Positions 54,451-64,000 of a stretch of DNA of 64,000 bases are shown here, one piece after another. This DNA comes from Patagioenas fasciata (taxonomy: Eukaryota; Chordata; Aves; Columbiformes; Columbidae): the NCBI RefSeq assembly GCF_037038585.1, contig NC_092520.1, forward strand, positions 195,431,604 through 195,495,603, in the 5' to 3' direction. The position numbers and the translations under genes were made by a program. The stretch's first letter is position 1, and every line of letters begins with the position of its first letter. The notes below the pieces were generated by a model, which worked only from the letters and a program-made list of their open reading frames with translations, did no database searches and was not told the origin of the DNA.

Positions 54451-54462
54451 CGGGGAAGTGGT

Positions 54463-54468
54463 CACGTG
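54463..54468. promoter_or_regulatory. ALG12: E-box / ACGT core (TCACGTGG)
   Basis: CACGTG palindrome in a GGTCACGTGGTCAC context, a possible site for bHLH-ZIP factors (USF, MYC, TFE). The ACGTGG core also resembles ATF6/XBP1 sites. Confidence 0.35.
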
Positions 54469-54534
54469 GTCACGGGGCTATCTTCCCCCCCTCCCGCTCT
54501 TGGCCCCCTCCTGCCAGCGCTGTCTGCGGGGCGG

Positions 54535-54542
54535 CCACGTGG
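54535..54542. promoter_or_regulatory. ALG12: E-box / XBP1-like core (CCACGTGG)
   Basis: Palindromic CCACGTGG 12 bp before the predicted exon 1 donor. It contains CCACG on both strands, so it could bind USF/MYC or XBP1. Confidence 0.35.
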
Positions 54543-54560
54543 ACGCCTGGGTGGTGAGTG

Positions 54561-54590
54561 CGGGCCGGGCCGGGCCGGGCCGGGCCGGGC
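54561..54590 (+). repeat. (CGGGC)6 perfect pentamer repeat
   Basis: Six perfect CGGGC units starting 7 bp after the predicted ALG12 exon 1 donor. The six evenly spaced GGG runs on the plus strand could form a G-quadruplex. Confidence 0.9.
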
Positions 54591-55319
54591 GCTCTGAGCC
54601 CCTGTCTGTGCCGGGCGGGGCTGGGCGGGGAGGGAGCGGCGCGGGTAACGGTCGTGTGAGGGGGGAGTGGGGAGGCCGCTAACGGCCCGTTCTTTGGCCG
54701 CAGCCCGGGTACAACGGGGCCAGAGAGCATCCCTGGAGCCTCGTGGAAGCGCTGGCTATGGCTGCAACCGCCGCTGCCAGACGGTTCCCCCAGCCCTCCG
54801 CCTCCCGGGCGCGGCGGCTGCGGTGTGGCGGGAGGGAGGGAATGGAGTGGGGCCGGGCCGGGCAGCCGTCTCCTGAGGGACCGCAACGTGTCTGTCAGCG
54901 GGCAGCGGCCTCTGCCGCGGGTCCGTGCGGCCTCGGGGACGGTGCCGGTGGCTTCTGGAGCGGCGGGTGATGTCGCGGTCTCCTTTTGAAGTGCCCCGGG
55001 GCCGCACATGAGCGACCTGAGGGGAAGTAGCGCTAAATCCACTCCGAGTGCGCACGGCTCGGTGTGCGGGTCACGCCGATCGTAACTGGGCGTTTCTCGG
55101 GTCCCCAGCACGGTGGCTTCAACGTCGCGCGGCCCTTGGGGGGAGGCTCTGGGTGGCGGAGTCGAGACCGGGAGGCTGCGCTGCCCGCGAGGACCCGGTG
55201 GTGGCGGCTGTTCCGGGCAGGGCGGCCGCTAGAGGGGGCCGGACACACGCCTGAGGGCGACCGGGCAGTGGGGGGGCAGCTGTGGGGTTAACAGGGGTTC
55301 AGCTGGAGCAGGAGTTTGG

Positions 55320-55362
55320 GGGTGTGTGTGTTTGTTTGTTGTTTTGGTTTGGTTTGTTTTTT
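55320..55362 (+). repeat. (TG/GTTT)n low-complexity tract at CpG island edge
   Basis: TGTGTG followed by GTTT and GGTTT units. It marks the sharp end of the CpG island. Confidence 0.8.
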
Positions 55363-55508
55363 TCAGTTGAGAGCACTCTGTGCGTTTCTTCCCCATTCTG
55401 AAAAGTGACATTTTCTACATGGCTTCATAGCACCTTCATAGCTGGTGTTGTCTCAGACTTGATTTCCTGTCTCAACTTCATCTTTCTTGTCTCAATTTTT
55501 ATTTTTAG

Positions 55509-55668
55509 CCAGTCCCCAAACTCATGAGGAAATGTATATAGGAATAACAACTATCATGTTCCTTCTTAGAAAAGAAGAAAAAGCAATCCCAGCAACTACC
55601 AGGTTTAAATCTGACCTAATTCAGAAGTTAGCTTCAGGAGCAAAGTTGGAAGAGCTGATAAAGCGTAG
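55509..55668 (+). other. Exon-like open segment in ALG12 intron 1 (unidentified)
   Basis: 160 nt bounded by a good acceptor (polypyrimidine run then TTTTTAG at 55508) and a moderate donor (CGTAG/GTAAAA). One frame is open throughout and reads SPQTHEEMYIGITTIMFLLR with a charged, helical second half ending LEELIKRR. I do not recognise the protein. It would join in phase to both the predicted ALG12 exon 1 (frame of ATG 54442) and the exon at 58685. It could be an alternative ALG12 exon, an exon of another gene, or chance. Confidence 0.35.
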
Positions 55669-57848
55669 GTAAAAACCTGAAAACGGAAGGTGATACAACA
55701 TAGGTTTTACCGAAGCTGGATCAGTCCCTTATACTGGAATGCTCTTGGTGGTTCTGCTTAGGTGCTTCCATATAGTGTGTGAGGGAGTGAAATGCAGTTT
55801 CTGTAGACAAATTCAACATGCTTTTTGGGTGTCAAACTCTAACATATTTATGCTGATGAGCATCTGGAAAACATAAGTGTGACAAATATGGTAGATCTTT
55901 CATGGGAAGAGTATAAAGTCCATTATTTGGCACTTGTACAGAAGAAGTATAGAAAAAGAGTAAGCCATTTTTTATGAAAGTGCTTCTGCCCTTTTTTAAT
56001 GTAAGAAAACGATTGATTTTCATCCAGTGTAATCCCAGGAAGGGATGAATTCTTTGTGTTGAATATCTCTTGCTCTTCTGTGATTGTCTTAATATAGACA
56101 TCTGGGGAGGAGTCAGTGTGGCTTTATTCTGCGGGTCTGAGGAAGATACTTCTAAAGTTTTTAGAACGTTAATTGTGGAAACTATTTGTATTCACTTATG
56201 ATATTCTTCTAACCTTCATTATTAAAATATTTTTATTAAGTGAAAATCTGTTTCTGTGGTTCTGACATTTAAAAGTAAAAGCTGTAATTGCAAGTATTTT
56301 GCCTTTATATAGCAAATATATTTTAAACGTCAAATTTAGTGCCTACCTGTCTTGATAAATTCCACTTGAATTTTTGGGTTTGTCAGCATCAGTTTTTGCC
56401 AGAGCAAGTTATCTTGAGTCTTGACAAGACCATTAAATTTATTAGGTTTTATCTCAGAAACAAAGGTGTTGTCCTCATGCTTTGTTTTTTTATCTTCTAG
56501 TGTGTTTGCCTTCAGGGAATCTCAGGATGTATAATGCATATAATTATCTTCAAAATCTATGAGCATGCTAGCAAGCCTGATTTCTTCAGGCATACAAAAG
56601 GATGAAGTCAACAAGATAAAAAAAAGCTTTGTGATAAACTGTGTATGGGATATGTAGCCTCACTGTCATTCTGACGATTTAGGAAGTTGAGCGCTGATTA
56701 TTCATGTGGTGATCAATTGAAGATAATCAGGAGCAAGCTATACTGTAGAATGGTCAGACTATAATGAATGCAATATTTATAGGTGAAGGTGTTTGTTACG
56801 CAATTGATATAGTAAAGAAGTTAAAAATAGAGCTTCTTGGCACTTTGGTCTTTTTACAAGGATTCATTTGGTTCTAAAGTATCTGAAATGTGAAGAAGCT
56901 GCTTCACATGACACACAAGCTACTCCATGCCTGTGTTGCTGTATGCAGTGGTGCATTGATCCTGCAGTCTCCATTTCTTATCTCAAGTAATCTTGGCCAG
57001 AAACGTGAGATGCCTCTGTATTTATTGGAGGAATTCACAAAAGAACTTTCTACAGACAAGAATTTATACAAGATAAATTGCCCTGTGCAGCGGCTTAGTT
57101 CCTGCCAAACAATTCTTGAACTGCTCCTGATGGCAGTCCCAAACCTCTTTTACTGCTGCTGTGGAAAAACGATTCTGTTGTGGTATAACTCATTTTTATC
57201 CAGCCTTGTAAAGAAGTAATACTAGGCACAGGTTAAGAAGACTTATTTGCGCTTCCTGGGATGTTGTGTTTATTTAGGCTTTTAATATTGCAAAACAAGC
57301 CAAAAATTGTAAGGACCTACCACAGAACTCTGTCTTTGAGCCCAGGGTTAGACCTTCCATTACAGTCTGTAACAGCAGTGATCATGAGGAGATGCCATCG
57401 GTGAGATATATGAAGTTATATACAAATACATGCAGTTTACAGGAAGTACAAAAGTTTCAGGATTTATTGATGTTAGTTGTGAAAATAAGGAACACTAGCT
57501 CTCTGTTTATTTTTATTAATGAGCAGGAAAACATAAATTCAGGAAAAGGTAACTCTAGGAGACAGTTGCTAAGTAATCCTAGCAAATCTGCCAACTATCT
57601 TACATCTTTTTGATGGATATATTTATACCAGAACAGAGGAGAAAACATCTCTAACCAAAATCCCAGTTGTATCTTAGAGGTGCTGGTTTTGAAGTTTTAT
57701 TTCTGTGAGAAAGGAACAATGATAACAATAATCAAAATCTCTTGTCTTTTATTATATTGTAAGTTACAAAAACTGGGGAGCTTAAATTAAAAGAACATGA
57801 AATAGATTGCCATGTTTTTGCTGGAAATGGTCATGGAGACTAGCTCTT

Positions 57849-57870
57849 TTTTTTTTTTTTTTTTTTTTAC
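57849..57870 (+). repeat. T-homopolymer in ALG12 intron 1
   Basis: Run of about 22 T. No SINE-like body next to it. Confidence 0.85.
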
Positions 57871-58664
57871 TGGTTTATAATCTAAAACCAAAACTGTTTA
57901 CCCATGACAATACCTATGCTTTATTTGCTCTGGCATCACCTGGACACATGATTTTATCATTGTGATAAAATACATCATAAATAGTACAATAAGAATGTCT
58001 CTGCACAGCATTTTGAAGATAAGCACTAGGGAGAGACGGCCTTAATTTCCAGGCAGCAGGGCAAAGGATGGGGTTCAGACTGTTTCATGCTGTAGCGACA
58101 CGTGGCGTGGGTGCCGAAGGGAATTCCTCCTTCACTTGCTGAGTCCAGATCCAGCCACTGGCAAGCTGGCAAATTCAAAAGATCTGAGTACTTTGTTCTG
58201 AGCAGTTTCTCATCCTTGTGGTTCCTCTCCCACTGGTTTCAGCATCCCAGACAAATGAGACAGTATGTTCTCAAGATCATGTGTAAATCCAGTGTGAGAT
58301 TAAAGTGAGAATAAATTACAAAGCTGTCTCTCCCACAAAATGCAGACATAATTGAGGTGGCACTCTCAGCAGTGGTGGCGGTATGGAACTATTATTATAA
58401 AGTAGGGTCTATGCTGTTTGAGGTTTTTTAGGTGAAAACTAAAACCTTTACTTTTGAAGAAGATGGCATAAATCCTGGAATGCTGTCTGAATGTGTTTTT
58501 TACTATCTACTTGATTCATTGAGTTTACTAAAAAAAAAAAAATTGGATGGATCATTTCATTTAGTAGTCTTTGTTTAAACTTCCACAGTACTGTAGCATG
58601 TTTTTCTTGCATTATGAATCTGTTTGTACACTTCATGCCAAGTTATTAATGTATTTTCTTTTAA

Positions 58665-64000
<5,336 letters not shown>

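Larger units (their letters stand above)
54420..54553 (+). other. ALG12: ALG12 predicted first exon, 5' UTR (start uncertain)
   Basis: A strong donor, GTG/GTGAGT, follows 54553 in the CpG island on the plus strand. The next matching ALG12 element is the acceptor at 58683-58684. The 5' limit is a guess from the YY1-like motif. An alternative first exon further on, for example after the TTCTTTGGCCGCAG acceptor-like run near 54,703, cannot be excluded. Confidence 0.5.
53400..55310. promoter_or_regulatory. CpG island, bidirectional CRELD2/ALG12 promoter
   Basis: GC-rich, CpG-rich sequence that contrasts sharply with the AT-rich surroundings. It covers CRELD2 exon 1, the gap between the genes and the likely ALG12 first exon. 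No TATA box is placed for either gene. CCAAT boxes occur at 54203 and 54229. Head-to-head CRELD2 and ALG12 sharing a promoter is known in mammals. Most long ORFs in this stretch are chance products of low stop-codon frequency. Confidence 0.9.

Noticed and set aside
54442-54459. MAGRGS at 54442 resembles the human ALG12 N-terminus (MAGKGS).
   Set aside because: The exon at 58710 aligns through its whole length with the human N-terminus, and ATGGCNG is explained by a YY1-type motif.
53404-55291. Many long overlapping ORFs on both strands of the CpG island, up to 213 codons.
   Set aside because: They reflect low stop-codon frequency in GC-rich DNA. Only the frame of CRELD2 exon 1 matches a protein family.

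Overview
The window looks like a piece of a bird chromosome. It carries CR1 retrotransposons of the avian type, one of them with a long open ORF2. It also has a long AT-rich gene-poor flank, one sharp CpG island, and two vertebrate genes with ordinary spliced structures. I cannot name the species. All exon boundaries below were assigned by eye from splice signals, reading phase and similarity to the known human proteins.

Layout. Positions 1 to about 41.9 kb hold no gene I can support: AT-rich intergenic DNA with low-complexity tracts and CR1 fragments. The main repeat there is a pair of head-to-tail CR1 copies at 13.5-17.0 kb. From 53,987 down to about 41,890 on the minus strand lies CRELD2: ten coding exons that join in phase into a 362-residue protein ending in HDDL. 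From about 54.4 kb to the window end on the plus strand lies ALG12: a probable untranslated first exon, then six coding exons (58,710 onward). The last is cut by the window edge, so about 307 codons of the protein are visible.

The two genes are head to head and share a CpG island (about 53.4-55.3 kb), the same arrangement as on human 22q13.33. In the intergenic core a perfect ERSE (CCAAT-N9-CCACG) and a perfect ERSE-II (ATTGG-N-CCACG, opposite strand) share one CCAAT box. This fits the biology: CRELD2 is an ER-stress-induced luminal protein, and ALG12 is the ER mannosyltransferase that adds the eighth mannose to the dolichol-linked N-glycan precursor.

Points most worth a second look: the fused ERSE/ERSE-II; a 160-nt splice-flanked exon-like ORF in ALG12 intron 1 that would join in phase, without a stop, to exon 1 and to the ALG12 start codon; a GC-AG last intron in CRELD2; the 1,281-bp CR1 tandem; and a probable solo LTR with a 5-bp target duplication inside an ALG12 intron. 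I saw no prokaryotic system, CRISPR array or obviously new gene family.
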